Counted from the first letter of the stretch, positions 22,851-32,340 are shown. The stretch is DNA of 38,950 nt from an uncultured Clostridia bacterium (GCA_937916395.1 CALFTN010000029.1:1-38950); one strand, 5' to 3'. Made by a program: numbers and translations. Notes: generated by a model from the letters alone, not told the origin.

Positions 22851-22880
22851 TAAATATTTTCACTCTTTTAGAAAATAATA
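22851..22880 (+). promoter_or_regulatory. Possible sigma-G-type promoter of the spore protein gene
   Basis: TAAATA (22851-22856), a 17-nt spacer and AATAATA (22874-22880) partly match the sigma-G pattern (TGAATA/CATAHTA). Small acid-soluble protein genes are under sigma-G in known species. The match is imperfect. Confidence 0.35.
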
Positions 22881-22925
22881 TGATTACAAACGCAAATCAA
22901 ATCTTCAAAAAGGAGTGAAAAGAAA

Positions 22926-23117
22926 ATGGCATCAAAGAAAAATGTAGTTCCAGAAGCTCGTGAAGCTCTCAACAGATTTAAGATGGAAGCTGCTTCTGAA
23001 GTAGGCGTTAACCTTAAGCAAGGTTACAACGGTGATTTAACATCTCGTCAGGCAGGTAGCATCGGCGGTCAGATGGTTAAAAAGATGATCAAATCATACG
23101 AAGAAGGCATGAAATAA
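22926..23117 (+). CDS. Alpha/beta-type small acid-soluble spore protein
   Basis: SASPs coat spore DNA and protect it, and supply amino acids in germination. The 63-aa sequence has the family core: NRFKMEAASEVGVNLKQGYN containing the GPR cleavage region (E-A-A-S-E-V-G), then GDLTSRQAGSIGGQMVKKMI. AGGAGTG lies 10 nt before the ATG. It is monocistronic, with its own terminator. This is firm evidence that the organism forms endospores. Confidence 0.97.
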   Translation: MASKKNVVPEAREALNRFKMEAASEVGVNLKQGYNGDLTSRQAGSIGGQMVKKMIKSYEEGMK

Positions 23118-23141
23118 GAAATTTCTTGTTTTGAATAAAAA

Positions 23142-23176
23142 AGGCGACAACTACCTAGTAGTTGTCGCCTGATTTT
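23142..23176. terminator. Terminator of the spore protein gene
   Basis: The arms 23142-23154 (AGGCGACAACTAC) and 23158-23170 form a 13-bp GC-rich stem with loop CTA, then GATTTTTATT. It lies between convergent genes and probably serves both. Confidence 0.9.
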
Positions 23177-23182
23177 TATTGA

Positions 23183-25123
23183 CTATTTTATTTGTTCAAT
23201 AGAAAAATCAACGAGCTTTTTCATTTTTGGTTCTGCCTCAATAGCCTTTGAGAAAAAATGCTTTTTATCTTCTAGCATTTCTACATCTGTTGCCATAATG
23301 TAATAAATAGCAAATCTGTGTAATGCAGGAAGTGTGCAGAAAACATCATCACATTCCAGTATTTCTGAACAATACAAATTCGTGAGAAAGAGCCTTGATA
23401 TGTCATAAAACCTGTTTTGGAATTCTTTGAAATTTTCAACAGTTAAATTCGCATTGAGAAACCATGAATTTGCAATCAAATTGAAAGCAAAAGAACATTG
23501 ATTGAAAGAACTAATTTCATCCGGTGATGTTATGTTCAAAACATTTTCTGCTGTTTTCGCTTCTGATAAATTTAAAGAGGACAAAAGCTGGTCAGTACCT
23601 TTTTTTGATAAATTAAGAAAAGGCTCAGAGATAGGAATATTTAGTTCAAGCAATCTGTTGAAGGCTACAGGAGCAAAATTTTCAGCATCTGCTAATTCTG
23701 AGAGTATTTTTGTTGCAATTTTTTTGTCAGTTGTATTTAAAAGTCTTGCTGAAATTCCTAAAGCACCTGGAAGAACAGTGAATAAATCAGCAGTTTCATA
23801 AGTGCAGTTTTTAGAAAGGGCTTTGCTTATATGGAGAACAGCATAATTATATTGTGAAAGCTCAGCTTCGGTTCCAGAGTCTTTTAAATTGAATAAGCTC
23901 ATAAGAGTGTTTTGGGCAAAGCTTTTGATTTCAACAGAATTGAGATTGCTTTCTACAATAGAAAACCATTTTTCAAAATTTTCTGCACTGCTATGTATAA
24001 TATCAACACTTTTCAAGTGAGAAATGGCAGAGCTTGTGTTTTCTGAATGAAACAGTGAATCTGAAAGCAAAAGCTCAATTTTATCTTTATGAAATATATG
24101 TGTTGTTATAAGTGAGCTTGCAAATAATTCTCGTGGTAAATCGTTTTTATCTAAGGCTTCATATTTTTTAAAGGCTTCAAGATAATTATCAGAATACTTT
24201 AATGTTGCCTCGTAGTCGTTGTTTTTGTAAAAATACTCGGCACAGATGTAGCTTGTATCTAAAGCGACAAAATATGAATCAGAAAAGTTTTCAAAAACGA
24301 AAGTTATCCATTCTTTTGTTTCTGGTAAATTGTTTTTTGTAGCATATTGAGTACACTTTCTTGAAATAACGGGGCCAAAAATATTTCTTGCTTCAGAATT
24401 TTTTTGTAAACCCTTTAAGTGTTCAATGGCTATTTTTGAATAGTGAATACTTTCTTGCTTTAATAAATAAACAGAATCAAGAATTTCTAAAATAACACGT
24501 GTATTGTCAGGATTGTTGTTGTATTCTTTCTCTAATAATTCAAGATTTCTTTTCGTTTTAATTTTTAAATGATTGTTATCAACAACAGCATAACCATCGT
24601 GATTGAAGATAATGCTGGATAAAATGATTGATTTTGTTGTGTCATTAATAGGGATAAACTCGTGAATAGCTTTTTGGTATTTATAACCTTTTCCAAGACG
24701 AAAAATTCGTGATACAAAAAAATCAGAGTATGAGGATTTCATCTCAGGGTCAGTAAAATTTCTTATAACAATATTTACAAAATCGTATTTATCATATTTG
24801 CTGTCTTTAACAAGAGATATTAAATCCTCAACATTTCCAGCAAAATATTCATCAGCATCAATAGTTAAACACCATTTGCCACGACAGCGCTCAATTACCG
24901 CGTTTCTGGCTTTTGAAAAATCATTAACCCAAGTAAAATCAAACACCAAATCAGCAAATTTTTGGGCAATTTCTTTTGTGTTATCGGTTGAGCCAGTATC
25001 AGCAATAACTAACTCGCAGGGGATTGCATTGCGAATTGGTTCGAGTGCTTTTAAACACTTTTCTAAACACCGTGATTCATTTTTTACAATCATACCTATT
25101 GATAAAAGTGGTGAATTTGTCAT
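23183..25123 (-). CDS. GT2 glycosyltransferase with helical repeat C-terminus, paralog A
   Basis: Residues 1-110 are a GT-A family 2 domain: LLSIGMIVKNESRCLEKCLK, LVIADTGSTDNTKEIA, NDFSKARNAVIERCRGKW and the metal-binding DADEY. The usual second half of the domain follows to about 190. The remaining 450 residues are predicted helical, probably TPR-like, with no clear family. The SunS-type S-glycosyltransferases and other TPR-linked GT2 proteins share this design, so a protein acceptor is possible. It is 646 aa, soluble, with AGGAG before the ATG. It starts 15 bp after the stop of its paralog (25139-27214) and ends at the terminator at 23142. Confidence 0.8.
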   Translation of the reverse strand: MTNSPLLSIGMIVKNESRCLEKCLKALEPIRNAIPCELVIADTGSTDNTKEIAQKFADLVFDFTWVNDFSKARNAVIERCRGKWCLTIDADEYFAGNVEDLISLVKDSKYDKYDFVNIVIRNFTDPEMKSSYSDFFVSRIFRLGKGYKYQKAIHEFIPINDTTKSIILSSIIFNHDGYAVVDNNHLKIKTKRNLELLEKEYNNNPDNTRVILEILDSVYLLKQESIHYSKIAIEHLKGLQKNSEARNIFGPVISRKCTQYATKNNLPETKEWITFVFENFSDSYFVALDTSYICAEYFYKNNDYEATLKYSDNYLEAFKKYEALDKNDLPRELFASSLITTHIFHKDKIELLLSDSLFHSENTSSAISHLKSVDIIHSSAENFEKWFSIVESNLNSVEIKSFAQNTLMSLFNLKDSGTEAELSQYNYAVLHISKALSKNCTYETADLFTVLPGALGISARLLNTTDKKIATKILSELADAENFAPVAFNRLLELNIPISEPFLNLSKKGTDQLLSSLNLSEAKTAENVLNITSPDEISSFNQCSFAFNLIANSWFLNANLTVENFKEFQNRFYDISRLFLTNLYCSEILECDDVFCTLPALHRFAIYYIMATDVEMLEDKKHFFSKAIEAEPKMKKLVDFSIEQIK

Positions 25124-25138
25124 ATAAAAACTCCTAAA

Positions 25139-27214
25139 TTAGTCTTCTATCAGGTGAGCAACCTGCTTGTAAACAGGGCTTTGCTTAATAGCAATAAGCG
25201 CTGGGTCATCCTCAGCGTAATTGCTAAGAAGTGCTTTTATGTTTTTTGCCATTTCAAGCAATTCTGGTGAAGCAGATAATTGTTTGTCTCTGGCTAATTT
25301 TGTTTGTTCCTTTTTGAATTCTTCAAGAGTAAATGTAACAAGCTGTTTTAATTCGGTTGCTTGCTTTATTGCCTGACGAAGCAAAGAAATCTTTTCTTTG
25401 AAATCTTCTGCTTCAATTGCGAGGACATAATAAATTGCAAATTGATGAGAGGTGGGGAGAGTGCAGAAGGTTTCTTCATTTGCTAAAATATCGGCATTAT
25501 ATAAATTTGTAAGCAATAATTTAGAAATTTCATAAAATCTGTTTTTGAATTCTATTAAACTTTCTTCATTCGAACTTTTTTCTTTTGACCAGAAAGATAT
25601 TAATAAATTGAAAGCAAAAGAAAGTTGGTTGAAGTCAGAAAGAGCTTCAGCAGAAGTATATTTTAAAATAATATCTTCTGGATTTTTATGATTTTCAATT
25701 ATATCATCGAATAACTTCTGAAGCTTTTCAAGAGCTATTCTGTAAAATTTGTTTGATACATTAAAATTATTTTCTAATATTTTCAAGAAAACACGAGGGG
25801 GAATTTCATCAAAGTTTTCAAGGCTTTCAACTAATCTTTTAGCATCGTTGATGTCTTCTGTAACAGCAATTTTTGCGTAGAGACCTACATTGTTATTTAA
25901 AACAGTGTATTTTTTTAAGTGATTGGTGTCTGCATGTTTAGACGAAAATTCACTGAAAAGAAAATCGCGCATCATATCGGTAACGCTATCTGAGAAAGAG
26001 TCTGAGTGGAGCTTAAGGATTTTTATGGCTTCATCGCTGTCAATTTTAGAAAGAGTATTCAACCAATCAATTATTGCTTCTTTGTAAGCAGAAGAAATGT
26101 CTGTGTTTTTTAAATATTCTATAGCAGAAGCGGTGTTGCCATTTTCAATAGCAGCTTTTGCAATAAGCACAGTAATATTTTGCTGATATAGCTCGTGTGA
26201 AAAAAGCATTGATGAAATCATGCTCTCGACTGTGTTATTTTTTCTTCCTTCAAAATTCTTGATGTTTTCAAGATATTGTTTTCCTGTTGCCTCAGCTAAT
26301 TCGAAATTTTCAATAGAAAATAACCACTGGGTGTAAAGGTATGTTGTATCTATTAATGTGAATGATGAGTCAGGTAGATTTTTATAGGTCCAGTCAAACC
26401 ACTCTGAAACTTCTGAAAAATTGTTGGAAACTGCATATTGAAGAATTTTTCTTGCTATTGCTGGTGCAATTAATTTCCAGTCAGCAGAATTTTTATTCAG
26501 TTTAGAGATAAAATTCATTCCTAAAACTGATTTTTCATAACTTTCTTTTTTAGAAACGTGTGCAGATTCAATTAATTGAAGAATTATAGTAGCATCATCT
26601 GGTGTTTTCTGGTATTCAATTTCTAAGAGTGCAAGGTTTCTTTTAGCTTTTTCTTTTGATAAATCAGCATCAATTGTTGCATAACCATCATGAGCAAAAA
26701 TCGTTTTTGAGAGAGTTACACAAGTGCTCATATCAATGTTGTTAAGCTTTTCGTGAATTGCACCCGTATATCTTACATTTGGGGCTAATTTAACGATTCT
26801 TATAGCAGAAAAATCATTATAGAGTCCCTGCAGAGTTATTGAAGAATAATTACGCTTTACAAAAGTAGCACAGCTGTATTTAAGGTTAGATTTATCAGTA
26901 ACAAGAGCTATGAGCTCATCTGGTGACGACTCTAAATATTCGTCTGCGTCGAGTGTCATAAACCATATTCCTTTGCAACGGTCCATAACAGCATTGCGTG
27001 CTTTTGAAAAGTCATTAACCCATGGAAAATCAAAAAGAGTATCTGCATATCTCGACGCAATCTCTTTTGTGCTATCGGTTGAGCCGGTATCGGCAATAAC
27101 TAATTCGCAAGGAATCGCACTGCGAAGTGGTTCTAATGCTTTTAAGCATTTTTCTAAGCAACGAGATTCATTTTTTACGATCATACCAATAGATAAGAGC
27201 GGTTGAGCAGACAT
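25139..27214 (-). CDS. GT2 glycosyltransferase with helical repeat C-terminus, paralog B
   Basis: This is the tandem paralog of 23183-25123. The GT2 domain is nearly identical at LLSIGMIVKNESRCLEKCLK and AIPCELVIADTGSTDSTKEI, with DADEYLE as the metal site. The helical C-terminal part diverges but keeps landmarks such as FNQLSFAFNLL, FKNRFYEISKLLLTNLY and FCTLPTSHQFAIYYV. It has about 50 extra C-terminal residues (ASPELLEMAKNIKALLSNYA). I chose the ATG at 27214, with GGGAG 8-9 nt upstream; the in-frame ATG at 27238 lacks a good site. The sugar and acceptor are unknown. It follows the zinc-ribbon/TPR gene by 30 bp. Confidence 0.8.
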   Translation of the reverse strand: MSAQPLLSIGMIVKNESRCLEKCLKALEPLRSAIPCELVIADTGSTDSTKEIASRYADTLFDFPWVNDFSKARNAVMDRCKGIWFMTLDADEYLESSPDELIALVTDKSNLKYSCATFVKRNYSSITLQGLYNDFSAIRIVKLAPNVRYTGAIHEKLNNIDMSTCVTLSKTIFAHDGYATIDADLSKEKAKRNLALLEIEYQKTPDDATIILQLIESAHVSKKESYEKSVLGMNFISKLNKNSADWKLIAPAIARKILQYAVSNNFSEVSEWFDWTYKNLPDSSFTLIDTTYLYTQWLFSIENFELAEATGKQYLENIKNFEGRKNNTVESMISSMLFSHELYQQNITVLIAKAAIENGNTASAIEYLKNTDISSAYKEAIIDWLNTLSKIDSDEAIKILKLHSDSFSDSVTDMMRDFLFSEFSSKHADTNHLKKYTVLNNNVGLYAKIAVTEDINDAKRLVESLENFDEIPPRVFLKILENNFNVSNKFYRIALEKLQKLFDDIIENHKNPEDIILKYTSAEALSDFNQLSFAFNLLISFWSKEKSSNEESLIEFKNRFYEISKLLLTNLYNADILANEETFCTLPTSHQFAIYYVLAIEAEDFKEKISLLRQAIKQATELKQLVTFTLEEFKKEQTKLARDKQLSASPELLEMAKNIKALLSNYAEDDPALIAIKQSPVYKQVAHLIED

Positions 27215-27244
27215 AGCAAATACTCCCTTTTGAATCATATAGAA

Positions 27245-29788
27245 TTATGAAATTGTAATTTTTTGTGAGCCAAGTGTAGTACCATCAGAAGAGTGAATTG
27301 AGAAGGTTACTGTGTAGCCCGAAGTTGTTGTTGGAGGGTAAACCATTACGGTGCTTGGATTGTCTTTTGTGAAAGTAACTGTTGTAGATGAAGAGTAATC
27401 ATATTGAGTAGTGTATTTTATAGTTATTTTTTCATCATAATATGTTTCATCTAAAGCAATTACATGGAAATAAGCACTGCCCAAGTGGCTTACACTCTCA
27501 AGTGAGGTTTCAGTATCAGTTGAAGATGTGTTAACAAAGAATTTAAAAGATGAGTCGCTTGATGTACCCAAAAGCTCTGTCTTTAAATCAACACTGTTTC
27601 TGTAATTTATTTTTGCGAGCTCTGAGAGGTAAGTTACAGTTGTTTCATTATCAGCTGAAAGATTTTCTGTAACATATAAATACTTTGCTTCGTTGAGTTT
27701 TTCAGAAGAATCTGAATATTTTTTTAGCTTTGCAAGAATTTCTATAGCTTCGCCATACTTTTTGTCTTCAATTAAAGAAACAGCTTTTCTGTAAGAACAT
27801 TCCTTAACCATTTCTTTACTGTCGCCATAATCTTCTAATTGCTTGAATAATTCTTCAGCCTTTTCATATTTACCTTTTTCAAGATATTTCTTAGCAATAG
27901 AATAGTCACATATCTGAAGCTTTGTTGCTATATCTTCATTGTAACCTTTAAGCTCATTTAAAATTAACTTTGCTGCAGCGTAGTCTTCAGCTTCAACGAG
28001 TAAAAGTGCATTTTGATATTTGCATTCTTTAATTCTTTTTGCTGAATCCTGATAATCGCCAAGGTCTTCAAAAATTTCTACGGCTTCGGTGTAGTTTTTG
28101 TTGTTTTGAAGTTCAACAGCAGAATTATACCTAGTTTCAATTATATATTCTGGTAAAAATCTTACTGCATTAATAACTATAACAGTAGCTATGAAAGCGA
28201 GGATTATTACAAGGACTTTATTTTTGTTGCTTTTCTTTGGAACTAAAGTCGTTTCTCTGTTAGGGTCATTTTTTCTAGCACGGTCAAATTTGCTTGCGAG
28301 CTTCTGGAATTCTTCAGTTTCTGTGTTAACAGTTTTAATCTCTTTAAAACGTTCATGACGTGCAATATCATCCTGCTCTTCTCTGGTAAGCTCAGGATAT
28401 TCCTGGGTTTTTGCTACTCTTGCAGCTTCTATATCATCACTGGAAACATCAATTACGTCATCGCTTTCAGCAATGGTATTTTCGCTATCTGATTCGTAAA
28501 TAAAAGGATTATTTTGTTGTGGTGCTTCTTCTTGGGTTTCACCATCAAATATATTACCGAGTGAAGAAGCGGAGCTTACTGTTTCATTTTCTTCTGTAAC
28601 AATATCGATTGTTGAGAAATTTTCTTGTTCAGAAATTTCTTCCTCAGCTACTTCTGGAATAGAAGCTTCAACAGAAGCATCTTCCTGAGAATTATTCAAT
28701 GTATTGTTGTCAGAGATTTCTGTAACATCAGTAATTTCTTCAAGAACAGTATCGCTTTCAATTACCTCAATTAAATCTGTTTCAATAGTTCCTTCGTGTT
28801 CTGCAGGTTCAGTATCAGTGTTTCTTTCAACAATTTCAAGAGGAATATCTGTAACAGGTTCTTCCTTTATAATTACAACAGATTTTGTTTCTTCAACTGC
28901 TTCGTCAGCCTCTTCACCTTTTAAGCTTTCTTCAAGGAAAGAATAAGCTGTGATTTTGAGTTTTTCAGCAGTATTCTGTGTGCCCTGTATAGAGGTGTAA
29001 TTACCCTCTTCAAGTATATTTGCAAGAATAATGAAATTCTCAGCATTTGCCATAAGGAAGTCGTATTTTGCTCTGTTCTTTTCAAAGAACATAACAATAC
29101 AGCGATAATAAATTTCAAGATTTCTTATATCTGTTGTGAGAATGCCTGTGAAAACAGTGTGAGAAGCAACATCTGATTTAATTTTATCGAGCTTCTTTGC
29201 ACCAATTTCGTTAGCGTGCTCAGGTGAAACAAGATAACATTTTGATGGATTGAAAATGAGAGAATTATTGTTGCGCTCATTATATTTATCAGCAAATTCA
29301 GACAAATCTCTTCTGAACTTAAGGGCTTCTTCCTGAATTTTTAAAATTAAAGAAACTTGTGTTTTAATTTTTTCAGCATCAGCGTTTTCAAAAGCATTAA
29401 TATGAATTTTTGCAAGAGCTAATTCGAGCTTTTCCATTTCGTCATTGGCAATTTCCAAAATAGCAGGAAAATCGCTGTCTGGAACTAGCTCAATAGCAAA
29501 AATGATTTTTTCATAAATATCTTTAAGAGATGTAGAGTCTTCATCAAAATTAAAACCATCGCCCAAAGCTTTATATAAGAGAGCTTTGTGATTGCTACCA
29601 TCACTTACAATGGCTTTCATAAGATAATCTGAAGATTCTGCTAATCTGCCTTCTTTATAACAATGAATACCTAAAAGAAGATTTTCCTCTGCTTTTGGAT
29701 GAAACATACCACAGCTTGAGCAAAAATAACCATCTTCATTTTTCTGTAAATAAGCGTTTTTGCACTTTTCACAAAGAATTTTTTCCAT
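27245..29788 (-). CDS. Zinc-ribbon, single-pass membrane protein with extracellular TPR-like repeats
   Basis: I know no name for this 847-aa protein. The N-terminus is a zinc ribbon (C6-x2-C9 ... C23-x2-C26) followed by helical repeats to about 290. A long acidic low-complexity stretch rich in Glu, Thr, Val and Ile runs from about 290 to 490. One membrane helix (about 524-546, VLVIILAFIATVIVINAV) leads to about four TPR-like repeats with the pattern Y-x2-A...F..L.dY.DS (for example NYTEAVEIFEDLGDYQDSAK). A Ser/Thr-rich beta domain ends the protein. The zinc ribbon faces the cytosol. GGAGGT precedes the ATG. It heads an operon with two GT2 proteins. Confidence 0.75.
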   Translation of the reverse strand: MEKILCEKCKNAYLQKNEDGYFCSSCGMFHPKAEENLLLGIHCYKEGRLAESSDYLMKAIVSDGSNHKALLYKALGDGFNFDEDSTSLKDIYEKIIFAIELVPDSDFPAILEIANDEMEKLELALAKIHINAFENADAEKIKTQVSLILKIQEEALKFRRDLSEFADKYNERNNNSLIFNPSKCYLVSPEHANEIGAKKLDKIKSDVASHTVFTGILTTDIRNLEIYYRCIVMFFEKNRAKYDFLMANAENFIILANILEEGNYTSIQGTQNTAEKLKITAYSFLEESLKGEEADEAVEETKSVVIIKEEPVTDIPLEIVERNTDTEPAEHEGTIETDLIEVIESDTVLEEITDVTEISDNNTLNNSQEDASVEASIPEVAEEEISEQENFSTIDIVTEENETVSSASSLGNIFDGETQEEAPQQNNPFIYESDSENTIAESDDVIDVSSDDIEAARVAKTQEYPELTREEQDDIARHERFKEIKTVNTETEEFQKLASKFDRARKNDPNRETTLVPKKSNKNKVLVIILAFIATVIVINAVRFLPEYIIETRYNSAVELQNNKNYTEAVEIFEDLGDYQDSAKRIKECKYQNALLLVEAEDYAAAKLILNELKGYNEDIATKLQICDYSIAKKYLEKGKYEKAEELFKQLEDYGDSKEMVKECSYRKAVSLIEDKKYGEAIEILAKLKKYSDSSEKLNEAKYLYVTENLSADNETTVTYLSELAKINYRNSVDLKTELLGTSSDSSFKFFVNTSSTDTETSLESVSHLGSAYFHVIALDETYYDEKITIKYTTQYDYSSSTTVTFTKDNPSTVMVYPPTTTSGYTVTFSIHSSDGTTLGSQKITIS

Positions 29789-29811
29789 AGTTACCTCCGT
29801 AAATGCGGAAT

Positions 29812-29833
29812 AGTATTTTGAAAGTATTTTGAA
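29812..29833. repeat. Tandem 11-bp duplication in the leader of the zinc-ribbon gene
   Basis: AGTATTTTGAA occurs twice without a gap (29812-29822 and 29823-29833), between the promoter and ribosome binding site of the gene starting at 29788. Confidence 0.8.
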
Positions 29834-29862
29834 ATCTACTAAAAGAAATCAATATTCACTAT

Positions 29863-29892
29863 ATGATAACATAAATCGAGTGTACATTTCAA
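29863..29892 (-). promoter_or_regulatory. Promoter of the zinc-ribbon/GT2 operon
   Basis: On the minus strand TTGAAA (29887-29892), an 18-nt spacer and TATCAT (29863-29868). The predicted leader is about 70 nt and includes the 11-bp tandem repeat. Confidence 0.5.
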
Positions 29893-29937
29893 CAATTTAT
29901 TACAAAATAGTTTCAAAAATTTGCGATAAAATTACAG

Positions 29938-29980
29938 TAAGGGCGAACATTGTTCTTTAAAAGAATAATGTTCGCCCTTA
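29938..29980. terminator. Long hairpin between the GH-like gene and the zinc-ribbon gene
   Basis: The arms 29938-29951 and 29967-29980 (TAAGGGCGAACATT) pair perfectly. The stem continues inward (TTCTT/AAGAA) to about 20 bp or more with one G-T pair. The T-rich tail is better on the plus strand, but the gene it follows (29991-32207) runs on the minus strand, so it presumably terminates that transcript. Confidence 0.75.
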
Positions 29981-29990
29981 ATATTTTTTA

Positions 29991-32207
29991 TCAGGATTTT
30001 TTTATGAAGAATTCGCAGATTTCAATACCTTTGTTTTTTTCGGTTATTAATAAATCAAGAGTACCATTTATGAAGAATTCTTTTGGTATTTTATAAGATG
30101 CACTTAAAAAGCCTTCAGAAAGCATTTCTTTATCAAATTGTGGGTTCCCTTTGCCACCAAACGAAGCACCTTCATAAACTGTAAAACCGTTAGCAGTGAT
30201 TTTTTGGTGCGTATTTTCAGTCGAATGGTCTTTATAAATTACGGTGAGAGTATAATCTCTGTCAGAAAATCCACCAAGCTTAGCACGAAAACTGAAATGG
30301 TCATATACTTTTAACATACTCATAGGGAGTGAACCATTATTGCTTGGTCTGTCACCCTGAAAATTCATATAGAATTCGCCATCCTGCTTGACACCCAAAG
30401 CAACTAATTCGTGTAAAGCAACAGAGTAGTAATATTCGTCACTTGCCACTTTGTTTCTGTTTAAAAGACGTGTTATAAATCCATTTTTCTCATTATCAGG
30501 TAATCCTTCACAGTAAGAAATCCTGTTTAAAAGCCAGAGCTTATCAGTTATAGGACGGTCAATAGTGTCAAGAGTAGCACCACGTTCCCAACCATCTGTA
30601 TGGTAGTGCTCTACATCAAGCTGAATACCAATAAGATTAAATAGTGTTTCGCCCAAATCAAAAATTTCATTACGTAAATCCTTATAGCATTGAGGGAAAT
30701 CGGTGCTTAAAAGTTCTTTTGCTTTTTTTAAATCAAAGCTTTTGAGATGATATTTTGCATCCTCAATTAAAGAGTTTTCAAATTTAATTCTTTCAAGAAC
30801 GAGTTTATCACAGCAAGCTCTGAAATAAAGAAGCAAGAAACGCCAATTTTCTGAAAGTGCTGGGTAATCATTTTTTAATTCGCAGAATGTTCTATATGTA
30901 GCATTAATTGACGGATTGTTAAGTGGATTGCCTTCCCAGCTCATTTCAAGACCGAAAATTGCATCTGTTAATTTTTCTGTATCTGTACCAAAAAAGAAAT
31001 ATCTTACGTAGTCACTAACAGCTTCTCTTAGCGGATAATCAGAATCAAATTCGAGAAGTGACCACACCATTTTGTTAAGGTCATCGTGAACTCCCTCAGA
31101 GTAACTGACACTACCAACAGTGTAATGTGAAAAAAGTCGGTGTAGCGTAGAAAATTCAACAGGTCTTGGGTTTACACTTTCTCTTGAAAGTGTAGAAGCA
31201 AAAGCATAATGCCAGTCGTCGTTTAAAAAGTGAACAGGGTATTCGCAACGCACATTATGGGTAATATCCGGGTAAAATCTCATAGGATATTTTTTCGGCG
31301 TTTTTGACCGCAATTCGTGCATAGGAAATGCGTGATTAGGTCCCATAATGAGCCCATCAATTTCCTGGGGCTCTTTTTCTAACTCTTCAATCAGCTTTTC
31401 GCCCCAGTCGTGATATTTATGAGGTGCTTGTGCAGATGGATAAACGAGTGCATTTTTATGACTTTTTTTAAGCACTTTTGAAATTGATTTTGTTCTTTTA
31501 ATAAATTCATCTGCATAATATTCACCTGGGTCGCCACCAGGAATGAACAAATAGTCAATTCTCGGAACTTTTTTATAAAGCTCACATCTTCTTGCAACTG
31601 CAGCTTCGAGAGTTTCATCATCTGAGTTAGGATGCCACAAAGAAACATCCATATCAAGCGTATCGGCAAGGCGAGAAGCCTCAATCAGAAATTCTTCTTC
31701 ATCATATTGCATAAGGCAGTTTCTTTTAGAGACACCCTTTTCATAAGGAATATGCTCGCAAGTGTTAGTAGTAAACGCCATCATATCGAGATAATACTGA
31801 AAATACTGGTCATAATTCCAGGCATCATAAGTATTAGGTGTTGTACGATAGCCTACCTGATGACCACGAATTTTCTTTTCAGGGGCATAAGTGCCGTTTA
31901 TATGTTTAAAGAGGATAATATTGTTATCTATAAATTCACATTTTCTCAAAAAATGAGAATAAGCAAAGATAAAACCACGTATAGTTTTTGCGGAGAATTT
32001 AATAGAATTATTGCTGAAAACGATTGAATATGTATCGTTGTCTTGAAAAGCGATTGTGTCTTGCTTGAAGGTTATATAAAGAGTGTTAGTACTATCTTTT
32101 ACTTCAGCTATTTTTATGTTACGCTTTTTAAGTTCCTTTTTTAGAAGGTTGGTGGCTTGTAATTCAGTGCTATTTTCCGCAATAATATAAACCTTTTCAA
32201 ATTGCAC
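29991..32207 (-). CDS. Glycoside-hydrolase-like protein, alpha-glucuronidase/hexosaminidase-type layout
   Basis: The 738-aa protein has no signal peptide and no clear family name. Residues 1-105 resemble the small alpha/beta domain that precedes the catalytic barrel in GH20, GH67 and GH84-like enzymes (AENSTELQATNLLKKELKKR, then TIRGFIFAYSHFLRK). The following KKIRGHQVGYRTTPNTYDAW and QYYLDMMAFTTNTCEHIPYE look like strand 1 and helix 1 of a TIM barrel. FIPGGDPGEYY and the region around YPDITHNVRCEYP may carry acidic and substrate residues. A helical segment and a beta domain follow. The start is GTG at 32207 with GGGGTGAT upstream. It is monocistronic with its own promoter. The substrate is unknown; it acts in the cytosol on short oligosaccharides if it is an enzyme. 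Confidence 0.6.
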   Translation of the reverse strand: MQFEKVYIIAENSTELQATNLLKKELKKRNIKIAEVKDSTNTLYITFKQDTIAFQDNDTYSIVFSNNSIKFSAKTIRGFIFAYSHFLRKCEFIDNNIILFKHINGTYAPEKKIRGHQVGYRTTPNTYDAWNYDQYFQYYLDMMAFTTNTCEHIPYEKGVSKRNCLMQYDEEEFLIEASRLADTLDMDVSLWHPNSDDETLEAAVARRCELYKKVPRIDYLFIPGGDPGEYYADEFIKRTKSISKVLKKSHKNALVYPSAQAPHKYHDWGEKLIEELEKEPQEIDGLIMGPNHAFPMHELRSKTPKKYPMRFYPDITHNVRCEYPVHFLNDDWHYAFASTLSRESVNPRPVEFSTLHRLFSHYTVGSVSYSEGVHDDLNKMVWSLLEFDSDYPLREAVSDYVRYFFFGTDTEKLTDAIFGLEMSWEGNPLNNPSINATYRTFCELKNDYPALSENWRFLLLYFRACCDKLVLERIKFENSLIEDAKYHLKSFDLKKAKELLSTDFPQCYKDLRNEIFDLGETLFNLIGIQLDVEHYHTDGWERGATLDTIDRPITDKLWLLNRISYCEGLPDNEKNGFITRLLNRNKVASDEYYYSVALHELVALGVKQDGEFYMNFQGDRPSNNGSLPMSMLKVYDHFSFRAKLGGFSDRDYTLTVIYKDHSTENTHQKITANGFTVYEGASFGGKGNPQFDKEMLSEGFLSASYKIPKEFFINGTLDLLITEKNKGIEICEFFIKKS

Positions 32208-32235
32208 AGTATCACCCCATAGAATTTATATAACA

Positions 32236-32264
32236 ATATTAGCATAATAACGGCTTCTTATCAA
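32236..32264 (-). promoter_or_regulatory. Promoter of the GH-like gene
   Basis: On the minus strand TTGATA (32259-32264), a 17-nt spacer and TAATAT (32236-32241). Confidence 0.75.
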
Positions 32265-32279
32265 GAAATAAAAATTATG

Positions 32280-32309
32280 TTGCAATTTATATTCGGTATA
32301 TGGTAAAAT
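32280..32309 (+). promoter_or_regulatory. Promoter of plsC
   Basis: TTGCAA (32280-32285), an 18-nt spacer and TAAAAT (32304-32309), 31 nt before the ATG. It is divergent from the GH-like promoter. Confidence 0.55.
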
Positions 32310-32340
32310 TAGTAAAGATTTGGAGAAAGAAGGCGAAAAT

